Source of the DNA: Siculibacillus lacustris
Lineage (GTDB): Bacteria; Pseudomonadota; Alphaproteobacteria; Rhizobiales; Ancalomicrobiaceae
NCBI RefSeq assembly: GCF_004328075.1
Contig: NZ_SJFN01000019.1
Coordinates: 1 to 64,000 of the forward strand
Direction of reading: 5' to 3'
DNA: 64,000 nucleotides
Both the position numbers and the translations under genes were made by a program. Shown one piece after another: positions 24,220-33,340 of the stretch (position 1 is the first letter of the stretch; the number at the start of each line of letters is the position of its first letter). The notes below the pieces were generated by a model. That model was not told where the DNA came from and did not search any database. It worked only from the letters and a program-made list of their open reading frames with translations.

Positions 24220-26523
24220 TCAGCGTTCGACGACGACGTATTGCGCGGCCGCGGCGAGGCGAGCCCCGGTGCGGGCGGCATCCTTGGACAGACGATCGAC
24301 GAAGCCGGCGGCCGGCTCGGTGGGCAACACCGACAGGCTGGCGAGCGCGGTGGAACTCGAGATGGCGACGAGCAGGCCCGGCTTGCCGCCGCCCTCCCCG
24401 CCACGCTCGGCGGCCAAGGTGAAGGACACCGAGGGCTTGTCGCTGCGGGTCGCCGGCGTCACCAGCCGGATGGTGCCGTCGTCGCGCACCAGCACCACCG
24501 AGACGTAATCGCCGGCAGGTGCGCTGGCCTGACCGGCCATGGTCTCGCCGGCCTTGACCCGGGCGGCGGCGACTTCGATGCGCGGGCGGGTCGCGGCGTC
24601 GGCGCGGGCCTTGGCGAGCAGATCGAGGGCCGGGCACTGGGCCTCGGTGACCTGACGCAGGCGGATGTCGGGTTCGAAGCCGTGCTTGGCGCGGAAGTCG
24701 TCGTCAAGCGCCTCGAAGGGGGCGATCGAGCGGCCGTAGCCCTCGGTCACCACCCGGCCCTCGGTGACCGCCACCGGCGCGACGAAGAAACAGTCGCCCC
24801 CGGCGTAGGACTGGAGATAGGCCGCGAGATCGGCGGCGCGCACGGTGCGGCGCTGGGCGGCCGCGGCTTCGTCGCCGGCGTCGGGCGTGGTGGCGGCGGT
24901 GGTGGTCGGGCGGGTCGACGGCTGGGCCGGCTTCTGTTCGGCGACCGGCTGGGTCGGCTTCTTGTCCGGCGTCACCACGGCGGTGGGCGTCTCGGTCTTG
25001 GAGCCCGACATCAGGAAGAAGGCGCCGCCGCCACCGGCCAGCGCCACCACGCCGACGATCGCCGCGACCAACGGCAGGGCCGAGCGCTTGGGCGGTTCGT
25101 CACGGGCGGCCGGCGGGGTCGGCGCCCGCGACGGGGCGCGCGGTTCCGGCGCGGCGGCCGGCGGGACGGAGCGCAGCGCCGCGCCGGTGCCGGCACGGGC
25201 GACGACGGTGGCGGGATCTTCGTCGATCGGCCCGCGCGAGCGGTGATCGGCCGGCGGGGCGCTCGGCCAGCGCGACGGCGCGGCTTCCGGCGGCGGTGCC
25301 GAGCGCTGCGGTTCCCAGCCCGGCGGGGCCGAGCGTTGCGACGGCTCGCGGCCCGGTGCAGCCGAGCGGGCGGATTGGGCGTCCCAGGCGGACGGTCCGG
25401 TCGGGCGGTTCGACGCCGGTGCGGCGTCCCAGCCCGGCGGCGCGGAAGGTCGGCTCGACGGCGCCGGTTCCCAACCGGGCGGCGCCGAGGGGCGACGGCT
25501 CGGTTCGGCACCCCAGCCGGAGGGGGCTTCGCGCGGCGGCTGCGACGGCGGCTGCGAGCCCGGACGCGCCGAGCCGCCGGGGCCGCCGGTCTGCCAGCGC
25601 TGAGCGCCGGGCACGGCGACGGTGCCCTCGGGCAAATCGCCGCCCTGGAAGCCCGGTGGGGCATGGGTCGCGGCACGCTTCAGCCAGGCCGCGACCTCGG
25701 CCATCGAGCCGGGGCGATCCTGCGGTTCGGGGGCGAGCATCCAGGCGATCAGCGGCTGCAGCCGCGGGTCGACATGGGACAGATCGGGCACCTTGCGGCG
25801 CTTCTCGATCACCTCGACGGGATTGCCGCGCATGTTGATGGCGCGGCCGGTCACCGCTTCGGCCAGCACCAGACCGAGGCTGTAGATGTCGGAGGCGCCG
25901 GTGACGTCGCCGCCGCACAGGCCGAGCTGCTCGGGCGAGACGTAGTTGTATTTGCCGGCGAAACCGTCGCCGATGATCGTGCCTTCGGAGCTCTTGGTCT
26001 GACGGGCGATGCCGAAGTCGATGATCTTGGCCTGGGCGACGTCGGCCTCGGGAATGATGATGTTGTCGGGCGAGATGTCGCGATGGATGATGCCGCGCTC
26101 GTGGGCGACCTGGAGGCCGCCGGCGACGCGGGCGCCGAGGACGCGGACCTCGTCGAAGGAGAGCGGATGCTCCTTCAAGGTGTCGGAGAGCGACCGGCCG
26201 CTGACGAATTCCATCGCCATATAGGGCCGCTTCAGGGTCGGATCGACCGAAAAACCGTAATAGCGGACGATCGCCTCGTTGTAGAGCTTGTTCAGGGCGG
26301 ACGCTTCCTTGCGGAACATCGTCATCGCGGTTTCCGTCTCGGTCACGTCCGAGCGGATCATCTTGATGGCGACTTCGTCGCCGGTCTGGATGTTGTGGCC
26401 GCGGTAGATCTCACCCATGCCGCCGGCGGCGATGCCCTGCTGCAGCTCGTACATGTCGTTGAGGCGGGTTCCCGCCGGGAGCCAGCCGCGTCCACCGCCC
26501 GCCGTGCCCGGTTCGTTGCTCAT
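24220..26523 (-). CDS. ppkA: T6SS Ser/Thr protein kinase (PpkA/TagE type)
   Basis: 767 residues; the ATG overlaps the stop of the phosphatase gene by four bases (ATGA). The Hanks-type kinase domain is at about 24-285: Gly-rich loop AAGGMGEI, Lys54 (VAIK), HRDISPDN (147-154), DFG (169-171) and SPEQL. A Pro-rich linker (about 300-480) repeats SAPPGWEPA-like units. One transmembrane helix spans about 482-505. The C-terminal 260 residues are therefore periplasmic and begin with a Cys-containing AAYLQSYAGGDCFFV module; they may sense an envelope signal. In Agrobacterium and Pseudomonas the equivalent kinase triggers T6SS assembly by phosphorylating TssL or Fha, opposed by the PP2C phosphatase encoded just upstream. 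Confidence 0.9.
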   Translation of the reverse strand: MSNEPGTAGGGRGWLPAGTRLNDMYELQQGIAAGGMGEIYRGHNIQTGDEVAIKMIRSDVTETETAMTMFRKEASALNKLYNEAIVRYYGFSVDPTLKRPYMAMEFVSGRSLSDTLKEHPLSFDEVRVLGARVAGGLQVAHERGIIHRDISPDNIIIPEADVAQAKIIDFGIARQTKSSEGTIIGDGFAGKYNYVSPEQLGLCGGDVTGASDIYSLGLVLAEAVTGRAINMRGNPVEVIEKRRKVPDLSHVDPRLQPLIAWMLAPEPQDRPGSMAEVAAWLKRAATHAPPGFQGGDLPEGTVAVPGAQRWQTGGPGGSARPGSQPPSQPPREAPSGWGAEPSRRPSAPPGWEPAPSSRPSAPPGWDAAPASNRPTGPSAWDAQSARSAAPGREPSQRSAPPGWEPQRSAPPPEAAPSRWPSAPPADHRSRGPIDEDPATVVARAGTGAALRSVPPAAAPEPRAPSRAPTPPAARDEPPKRSALPLVAAIVGVVALAGGGGAFFLMSGSKTETPTAVVTPDKKPTQPVAEQKPAQPSTRPTTTAATTPDAGDEAAAAQRRTVRAADLAAYLQSYAGGDCFFVAPVAVTEGRVVTEGYGRSIAPFEALDDDFRAKHGFEPDIRLRQVTEAQCPALDLLAKARADAATRPRIEVAAARVKAGETMAGQASAPAGDYVSVVLVRDDGTIRLVTPATRSDKPSVSFTLAAERGGEGGGKPGLLVAISSSTALASLSVLPTEPAAGFVDRLSKDAARTGARLAAAAQYVVVER

Positions 26524-27308
26524 GCGCCGACGTCCCAATTGGCCTTGGCCGCGCCGCCGGGATCGATCAACGTCGGTTCACGCCGCTGGGCGCGGGCGAC
26601 CACCACCGTGACGTTGTCCTTGGCGCCGCGCTCGAGGGTCAGGGCGACCAGACGATCGCAGGCGGTCTGGACGTCGAACTCGGCGACGATCGACGCGATC
26701 TCGGGATCGGCGACGTGGTTGGTCAGGCCGTCGCTGCACAGCACGTAGGAATCGCCCGGCTCGACCGAGCCGTTGACGATCTCGACCTCGGGCAGATCAG
26801 CGACGCCGATCGCCCTTGTGATGACGTTGCGCCGCGGCCAGTGCTTGACCTCTTCGCGGGTCATGATGCCGCGCTGGACCAGTTCCTCGGCTTCGGAATG
26901 GTCGCGGGTGAGCTGGGTCAGCGCGCCGCCGCGGACCCGGTAGATGCGGCTGTCGCCGGACCACAGGCAGGCATAGGAATGGCCGTGGATCAGCAGCACC
27001 ACGACGGTGGCGCCGACCACCTCGTAGTTGCGATCGCTGGCGATGCGGCGCAGGCGGTGGTTGACCACCGACAGGCGGCGATCGCATTCCGACAGGAGAC
27101 CGGCGGCGGCCTCCTGCGGCTCGACGGTGCTCAGCGCTTCGACGATCATGGTGCTGGCGAGACGACCCGCCTCGTGCCCGCCCATGCCGTCGGAGACGCA
27201 CCACAGGCCCGACCCGGCGCGAACCAGGAACGAATCCTCGTTCACCTTGCGAACCTTACCGACATCGCTGGCGGCACCGGACTCGAAGATCAGGCTCGTG
27301 TCGGTCAT
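26520..27308 (-). CDS. pppA: T6SS PP2C-type Ser/Thr phosphatase (PppA)
   Basis: 262 residues from the ATG at 27308; the 46-residue upstream extension is not supported. Metal-binding motifs of the PPM family are present: NEDSF (23-27), Asp40 in SDGMGGH, SGDSRIYR, SDGLTN and a final GAKDNVTVVV. It removes phosphate from the targets of the kinase encoded immediately downstream (four-base overlap), so the two are made together. No transmembrane helix, hence cytoplasmic. The gap to the tagF stop upstream is 219 bp with no visible gene, which may hold an internal promoter. Confidence 0.92.
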   Translation of the reverse strand: MTDTSLIFESGAASDVGKVRKVNEDSFLVRAGSGLWCVSDGMGGHEAGRLASTMIVEALSTVEPQEAAAGLLSECDRRLSVVNHRLRRIASDRNYEVVGATVVVLLIHGHSYACLWSGDSRIYRVRGGALTQLTRDHSEAEELVQRGIMTREEVKHWPRRNVITRAIGVADLPEVEIVNGSVEPGDSYVLCSDGLTNHVADPEIASIVAEFDVQTACDRLVALTLERGAKDNVTVVVARAQRREPTLIDPGGAAKANWDVGA

Positions 27309-27527
27309 CACCCGCTTCCGCCTCCCGTCGATCGGATCATGATGCGCGGTGCGGTCGTCGGGCAAGACACGATCGAGCCCGCGGCGACCGAAACACGGAA
27401 AAAGATCCGGCGTTTCCCCCCGACCTCGCTCCTCCCCCAGCCCCACGCTGGGTGCGGATCGGCGCGGCCGTCTCCAATTCCCGGCGACCGCCGCACGTGG
27501 CGGAGCGGCTCCCTGCGCCGTCAGGCC

Positions 27528-28214
27528 TCAACTGGTCCGGTCGAAACGACCGGTCAGAAATCCTTCGAAATGTGCCGGCTCCGGCAGCCGGTCGCCGCTG
27601 ACGACCATCGCCGGAATCCCGCCGCCCCCGATCGTCCACCAGAACGTGGCAGTAGCAAGACCGGCGGTTTCGCGCGTCGCGCTCCAGCCGCCGAAGACCT
27701 CGTCGATCGACGCCCCGGCCCCGCTCGCCACCAGCGATCCGTCGCCGAGCACCCGCGCGGTTTCCGGCAACGGCGGCGTCGCGCCGGCCTCCGGCAGCGG
27801 CAGATCGGCGAGCCGCGCGGTCAGCGTCTCGAACACCACGCCTTCGCCCAGCGCGTCGAGCAGGAGATCTTCGGCGGCGGCGAAGAAGGCCTCGTGACGG
27901 TCGCGGAACGGCGGGGCGACGATCTCGCCCTCCTCCGCGGCGAGCATCAGGGTCAGCGGAAAATAGCGGCCGACCCCGTCGACCGACGGCATCACCGCCC
28001 CGAGGACGTTGCGGCCGCAATGCCGGGCGCCGATCCAGAACCGCCAGATCGGCGCCGAGAGATAGATCTCCTGCCAGGAGCGGCCGAGCGCCATCCGCGA
28101 GGCGGCCACCGATCCCTGCAGCCACGGCTCCCACAGCGGCAGGAATCCCCGCGGCACCGCTTCGGCGATGAAGTCGCGCTTGCAGGGAAGCTTACCGTAG
28201 AGTCCGGGACGCAT
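27528..28214 (-). CDS. tagF: T6SS-associated protein TagF
   Basis: 228 residues. Opens with YGKLPCKRDFIAEAVPRGF, the family's GxKLP-x-DF signature, and continues with the WIGARHCGRNVLGAVMPSVDGVGRYFPLT core. TagF represses T6SS assembly post-translationally by binding Fha; in some species it is fused to a PppA phosphatase, and here the phosphatase is the next gene downstream. It starts six bases after the tssM stop, so it is co-transcribed. Length is close to that of stand-alone TagF proteins. Confidence 0.92.
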   Translation of the reverse strand: MRPGLYGKLPCKRDFIAEAVPRGFLPLWEPWLQGSVAASRMALGRSWQEIYLSAPIWRFWIGARHCGRNVLGAVMPSVDGVGRYFPLTLMLAAEEGEIVAPPFRDRHEAFFAAAEDLLLDALGEGVVFETLTARLADLPLPEAGATPPLPETARVLGDGSLVASGAGASIDEVFGGWSATRETAGLATATFWWTIGGGGIPAMVVSGDRLPEPAHFEGFLTGRFDRTS

Positions 28215-28220
28215 GACGCC

Positions 28221-31200
28221 TCACTGCAGGGTGGCCGGGCAGTTGAATTCCCGCAGAGCCGGCATGGTGAGCGGGTTGACGAGCGAGTTGACGTTCATGT
28301 CGTAGACGAATTCGCGGCCGCTGGCGGAGATGCCGACCTGGACGCCGGCGCCCTTCTTCGACACGCGGGCGCCGTCGAGCACCCGGAACAGGGCCCAGGA
28401 GCCGCCCTTCTCGAGCAGCGGGAAGCTGGTCCCGGTGCCATCGGAGATGGCGGTCATGGTGACCCGGCCGAGGCCGATCGGTCCGGGCCACTGCACCGGG
28501 GTCGGCGGCACCACCGGCGGCGGGCCGACCGGCGCGGTGCCGAACACCGGCACGGGCGGCACCTGCGGCGAGGCGATCTGGGTGCCGTTGATGTCGAGCT
28601 TCACCGTGGTGCCGGTCGGCGTCACGGTCATGGGCTGGACGGCGACGGCGAAGCCGGCCTGGGTGCCGCCGCCCGAGAAGAAGGCGTCCTTGATCATCTG
28701 GGCGCGCTGGAATTCGCGCAAGGTCGGCTGCGACAGCATCGAGCCGACCTTGTTGTCGCGCCGCCAGACCCAATCGGGCTTGGAGGTGTCGACGAAGGGG
28801 GCGAGATTCTGGGTGAAGAACTTGTCCATCACCCCGCCGGGCGCGAAGATCTTGGAGAAGTCGGCGAGCGGCACCTCCTTGTCCGAGCCCTTGACGAAGG
28901 GGTAGCGGCCGGTGATCGCCGTACGGCAGACGCCGGTGACGTTCTCGGCCAGGGCCTTCTGCAAGTCCGAGACGATCGAGGTTGCGACATTGCCCTCGAA
29001 CTCGTCGGAGGAGGAGCGCAGCAGCTTGTCGAAGGGGCCGGGGAAGCGGTTGGCGGAGGCCCGCATGGTGCCGATCGAGGTGCGGGTCGCCGCGCTGATC
29101 TGACCGGAGGCGCCGCTCTCGGTCGCCGCCCCGACCAGACCCTGGTAGATGTCGTTCATGGTGCCGACCAGTTGGTCGACCGGACGGCTGCCGGGGGCGC
29201 CGTCGACCATCAGGTAATAGGGCTTGAAGTGATCCTCGATGGCCTTGCCGGCCGAGGCACTGCCCTGGAACACCACCGCCGGCTTGGCCGGGATCGGGTT
29301 GCCGGCCGCGTCCTTCTGTTCGGGGGCCTTGCGCTCCCGCGACAGCTGGGTCTGGGTCTTGACCTCGTCGAAGATCTGCTTCAGCGGCGACGACGCCGCC
29401 GAGATCGCCGCCAGCGTCAGGAAACGCGGCCGGTCGGTGGTCAAGGGCTTGATCTTCAGCCGGGCCAGCGCCTGATCCCAGGTGGTGATGAAGTCCTTGG
29501 AATACATCGCCAGGATGTCGTCGGCGAGGCTGTCGAACTGGTTGGCGACGACGTTCTGCTTGCCGGCCTCGCCGAGCACCCAACGGTCGCGCTCGAGCTG
29601 GTCGGCGATCGACGGCAGGCGGTCGATCAGGCCCTGATAGAAGCCCTCGTAGGTGTAGAAGGCCGGGATCACCACGCTGTCGACGCCCTTGCCGTCGGTG
29701 GTGTCGAACACCGTGGCCATGTCGGTGCCGACCCGGCCGAGCTGCCAGTCGCGCAGTTTGCCCGAGCGGGCCTTGGTGCGCAGGATCTGATAGGCGCGTT
29801 CGGCGACGTTCATCCGCACCAGGATCTGCTGCACGTCGGCGACCATCGGGCCGTTGAGCGGCACGATCAGGCCGGTGCCGGAATCGAGGTCGAGCAGCGA
29901 CGACAGGTGCTCTTCGAGCGCCTTGCGCATGCCGTCCTTCTCGGGGCCGGGATAGAGATCGCGGGCCCAGTCCTGACGGAACCAGTCGACCACGAAGCCC
30001 TTTTCCATCGGGCCCTGGCGGCCGAGCATCAGATAGACCTTGAAGGCCTCGTAGAGGTTGCTGCGGTCGGAGCGCACGCTCTCGGCACGGGCCTTGTCGA
30101 TGACCTCTTCCAGGCGGAACAGCAGGCGCGGCCGCAGGAAGCGCTCGAGGGCGGCGCGGTAGGAGGTGACGCCGGCGGCGGTCAGCCGCGGCCGCTGCGC
30201 CAGACCGAAGGTCTCGCCGATCGGCGTGTCGGCGTCGCGGAACTCGTAGCCGACCGGCATGCGGCGGATCTGCTCGAGCAAGGGCAGCACGCGTTCGAAG
30301 CGGCGTTCGTCGATCACTTCCTGGGTGAGCAGCGGCCCGCCCTGGGTGCGATAATCGGCGACGACGTGGCGGGTGTCGGCGATCAGCCGATCGTTGCGGC
30401 CGTAGCTCCAGGTCCAGGCGGCGACGGAGGCGATCGATACGAGGCCGAGCAGCGAATAGACGGCGATCTTGAGGAACAGCTGCCGGCGCACCGCCTTGCG
30501 GTCGGTGGTCACCCAGGCGGCTTCGCCGATGATCACCTTGGAGATCAGGTCGGCCAGGAAGTAGCTCTTGCCGGCCCCCGACATCAGGCCTTCGCCGAGA
30601 TTTTCGGCACCGAAGCTCTTGGCCAGGGTGCCGATGATCCGGTCGATCGGCGTGCCCTGCTGAGTGCCGGAAGCGAAGTAGAAGCCGCGCAGGGTGGCGT
30701 TCGACTGGTAGCGGGTCGGCTCGAAGATCCGCGACAGGAAGTCGTAGATCGGCTGCTTGAGGGTGGCGAACTGGGCGGGGAAGCCGAAGGAGCGCAGGCG
30801 CGCCGCCGGATAGGGCTCCTCCTGGAGGCGATCGGGCAGATGGTCGGTCAGGCGCTCGGCCAGCGCGTCGATCTCGGCCGGGGCCTTGGCCACCAGATTC
30901 TCGGTCTTGCGGGTGGCCGGCTCGAAGGTGCAGCCCCACACCGAGCGGCGCTGGAACTCGCCGTAATGGCCGAAATATTCGATGAAGCCGGCGACCAGAT
31001 CCATCTTGGTGAAGATCACATAGACCGGGAAGTCGATCTTCAGGCGGTCGTGCAACTCGGCGAGGCGCGCGCGCACGGCATTGGCGTGGGCTTCGACCTC
31101 GGCCTGTTCGAGCGTGATGATGTCCTGGATCGAGATGGCGACGATGACACCGTTGATCGGCTGACGCGGGCGGTTCTTCTTCAGGAGGTCGAGGAACGAC

Positions 31201-31799
31201 GACCAGCTCTTGTGATCGGCCTGGGCGTTGGAATCCTGGGTGGTGTAGCGGCCGGCGGTGTCGATCAGCACCGCGTCCTCGGTGAACCACCAGTCGCAAT
31301 AGCGGGTGCCGCCGACGCCGGCGATCGCCGCCGGCGACTGGCCACGGGCGAGTGGGAAGTTGAGGCCGGAATTGACCAGCGCGGTGGTCTTGCCGGAGCC
31401 CGGCGGGCCGATGATGACGTACCAGGGGAGGTCGTAGAGATAGTCGCCCTTGCCGCTCGACGAGGTCTTGAGCGTGGCGAGCGCGTCCTTCATGCGGTCG
31501 TCGAGGACGTCCTTGTCGCCCGGATCGTCGGCCGCGGCGGTGGCGCCGGAGCCGCCGGACCCACCGGTGATGCCGCTCGACAGCGCGCGCACCTGCTTCA
31601 GGCGGCCGACCAGATAATAGATGCTCCAGCCGAGTGCGATCGCCCCCCAGAAGGCAACGCCGATGCCGCGGACGATCGGGCTCTCGAACGGGTACCAGCC
31701 GGCCAGCGCCAACAGCGGTCCGGCGTACCAGATGACCGCCGCGACGGCCATGACGCCGCCGAGGATCGCCGTCATGTTCAAAGTGAGCAAACGACCCAT
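28221..31799 (-). CDS. tssM: T6SS inner-membrane protein TssM (IcmF)
   Basis: 1192 residues from the ATG at 31799 (GGAACGAG upstream); an ATG nine codons earlier lacks a ribosome-binding site. Two N-terminal transmembrane helices (about 11-31 and 45-64) and a cytoplasmic NTPase domain with Walker A GPPGSGKTT (131-139). A third helix at about 445-465 precedes the large periplasmic part (ImcF-related and TssM C-terminal domains). It forms the membrane complex with TssL. The tssL gene lies about 100 bp upstream and tagF six bases downstream. The intact Walker A suggests it can bind ATP, as TssM of Agrobacterium does. Confidence 0.95.
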   Translation of the reverse strand: MGRLLTLNMTAILGGVMAVAAVIWYAGPLLALAGWYPFESPIVRGIGVAFWGAIALGWSIYYLVGRLKQVRALSSGITGGSGGSGATAAADDPGDKDVLDDRMKDALATLKTSSSGKGDYLYDLPWYVIIGPPGSGKTTALVNSGLNFPLARGQSPAAIAGVGGTRYCDWWFTEDAVLIDTAGRYTTQDSNAQADHKSWSSFLDLLKKNRPRQPINGVIVAISIQDIITLEQAEVEAHANAVRARLAELHDRLKIDFPVYVIFTKMDLVAGFIEYFGHYGEFQRRSVWGCTFEPATRKTENLVAKAPAEIDALAERLTDHLPDRLQEEPYPAARLRSFGFPAQFATLKQPIYDFLSRIFEPTRYQSNATLRGFYFASGTQQGTPIDRIIGTLAKSFGAENLGEGLMSGAGKSYFLADLISKVIIGEAAWVTTDRKAVRRQLFLKIAVYSLLGLVSIASVAAWTWSYGRNDRLIADTRHVVADYRTQGGPLLTQEVIDERRFERVLPLLEQIRRMPVGYEFRDADTPIGETFGLAQRPRLTAAGVTSYRAALERFLRPRLLFRLEEVIDKARAESVRSDRSNLYEAFKVYLMLGRQGPMEKGFVVDWFRQDWARDLYPGPEKDGMRKALEEHLSSLLDLDSGTGLIVPLNGPMVADVQQILVRMNVAERAYQILRTKARSGKLRDWQLGRVGTDMATVFDTTDGKGVDSVVIPAFYTYEGFYQGLIDRLPSIADQLERDRWVLGEAGKQNVVANQFDSLADDILAMYSKDFITTWDQALARLKIKPLTTDRPRFLTLAAISAASSPLKQIFDEVKTQTQLSRERKAPEQKDAAGNPIPAKPAVVFQGSASAGKAIEDHFKPYYLMVDGAPGSRPVDQLVGTMNDIYQGLVGAATESGASGQISAATRTSIGTMRASANRFPGPFDKLLRSSSDEFEGNVATSIVSDLQKALAENVTGVCRTAITGRYPFVKGSDKEVPLADFSKIFAPGGVMDKFFTQNLAPFVDTSKPDWVWRRDNKVGSMLSQPTLREFQRAQMIKDAFFSGGGTQAGFAVAVQPMTVTPTGTTVKLDINGTQIASPQVPPVPVFGTAPVGPPPVVPPTPVQWPGPIGLGRVTMTAISDGTGTSFPLLEKGGSWALFRVLDGARVSKKGAGVQVGISASGREFVYDMNVNSLVNPLTMPALREFNCPATLQ

Positions 31800-31897
31800 C
31801 GTCTCGTTCCGTTCCGCGCTTGGCATCCGTCGGGAGGTGACCGCCCGCGGCGGGGTGGTCGGCGCCGCGCGGCCGAAGGGACGCGCGGCGGGCGTGT

Positions 31898-33340
31898 TCA
31901 GTCGGCTCGATCGATCCAGATCTCGACGCGACGATTGCGCGCCTTGTTGTCGGCGGTGTCGTTGGGGGCCACCGGCTCCTGCTCGCCGCGGCCTTCCGGC
32001 TTGAGGCGGGCGGGCGTCGAGAGGTTGGCGCCGAGCAGCAGCGAGACCTGCTTGGCGCGTTCCAACGACAGTTCGAAGTTGGACTTGAAGCGGCCGCCCG
32101 GATTGACCGCGACGTTGTCGGTGTGGCCGATCACCAAGATCGGGCCGGCCTCCTTCTCGAGCATCTCGGCCATCCGCTTGGCGAGCGGACGCAGCACCGG
32201 CTTGACGTCGGCCTTGCCGGATTCGAACAGGAAGTTCGAGCCGACCCGGATGATCACATGGGTGCCGACCGCGTCGGCCGAGATGTCGCCGGAGGCGATC
32301 TCGGCGGCCAGCGTCGATCGGATGCGCTGCATCTGGGTGAGCGGCCCGGTGGTGACCACCGGCTCGGGCGGAGGCGGCGGCGGAGGCGGCGGGGGCGGCA
32401 CCGGCGCCTTGCGCAGCAGCGCCATCTGGGTCGGCGGATGGAGACCGACGACCTCGGCCGCGGCGACTTCGGCGCCACCGCCGAGCAAGGTCAGATAGGT
32501 GATGTAGAGCGCCGACAGGCCGGCCAGCAGCACCGCCGCGACCACCCACACCGGCACCCGCAGACGCCCGGCCTGGGAGCGCAGGGCGAGGCCGCGCCAG
32601 CGCGGCGACAGGTCCTCGGGCGGCGCGCGGCGCACCGACTTCAGCACTTCATAGACGCGCTTCTGGATGTCGTGCAGTTGCGCGGCGCCGTTCTCCATGG
32701 TGCGGTACTTGCCCTGGAAGCCGAGCGCCAGACAGGCGTGTTCGAGCTCCAGCAGTTCCACGTTGTGGAGCGGATCGGCGATCGACTTGTCGACCTCCTG
32801 GAAGAAGCGGACGCCGCCGATGCGCTCGCCGAAGAAGCGGCTGAGCATCGAATATTGCGCCCAGACGTGGCGATCTTCCGACGGGATGTTCTGGACGATG
32901 TCGTCGGCGGTGGCGCACAGCACGTATTTGGCGGCGTTGGTCTGGGCGTCGTCGATGCCGGCGGCCCGCACGTCCAGTTCGAACGCCTTGAGGCTCTCGG
33001 CGACGTGTTCCATCAGTTCGGCGAAGGAGGCGCGCATCAGAGCGATGCGCAGGCGGCCGAGCAGCACCAGCATCGGGCCGGCGGCGCGCATGATCGGGTT
33101 CTGATGCGGCACGATCATCTGATCGCGCTTCAGCATCATCGGCCGGGTGACCACCGCCGGGCCTTCCGGGGTCTGGCGCTGGACCAGGCCCCAGTCGTCG
33201 CGCGGGGTCGGAGCCTGCGGCGCCGCGGGGGCGGCGCCGGGCGGGGGGGCAGCCGGCGCCGCCGGCCGTCGTCCGCCCGGGTTGGGCCGGAAAACGGTGC
33301 GGTCGCCGCGATCGGAGGTGTCGAACGGATCGTCGGCCAT
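31898..33340 (-). CDS. tssL: T6SS TssL (DotU) with C-terminal OmpA-like peptidoglycan-binding domain
   Basis: 480 residues; the ATG at 33340 shares one base with the tssK stop (TGATG). The N-terminal tail contains DRTVFRP around Thr15, then an Ala/Pro-rich stretch. The DotU cytoplasmic domain (about 85-260) has KYVLCATADD and SMLSRFFGE. One transmembrane helix spans about 282-305, then a Pro run. The OmpA/MotB domain (about 350-478) has GHTDNV and NKARNRRVEIW, which bind peptidoglycan. Specialised TssL of this kind anchors the secretion complex to the cell wall. The Thr15 context resembles the threonine phosphorylated by PpkA in Agrobacterium TssL. Confidence 0.95.
   Translation of the reverse strand: MADDPFDTSDRGDRTVFRPNPGGRRPAAPAAPPPGAAPAAPQAPTPRDDWGLVQRQTPEGPAVVTRPMMLKRDQMIVPHQNPIMRAAGPMLVLLGRLRIALMRASFAELMEHVAESLKAFELDVRAAGIDDAQTNAAKYVLCATADDIVQNIPSEDRHVWAQYSMLSRFFGERIGGVRFFQEVDKSIADPLHNVELLELEHACLALGFQGKYRTMENGAAQLHDIQKRVYEVLKSVRRAPPEDLSPRWRGLALRSQAGRLRVPVWVVAAVLLAGLSALYITYLTLLGGGAEVAAAEVVGLHPPTQMALLRKAPVPPPPPPPPPPPEPVVTTGPLTQMQRIRSTLAAEIASGDISADAVGTHVIIRVGSNFLFESGKADVKPVLRPLAKRMAEMLEKEAGPILVIGHTDNVAVNPGGRFKSNFELSLERAKQVSLLLGANLSTPARLKPEGRGEQEPVAPNDTADNKARNRRVEIWIDRAD

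Noticed and set aside
26715-32498. A 1927-residue plus-strand open frame across the phosphatase, tagF and tssM genes
   Set aside because: A shadow of codon bias opposite several recognisable T6SS genes.
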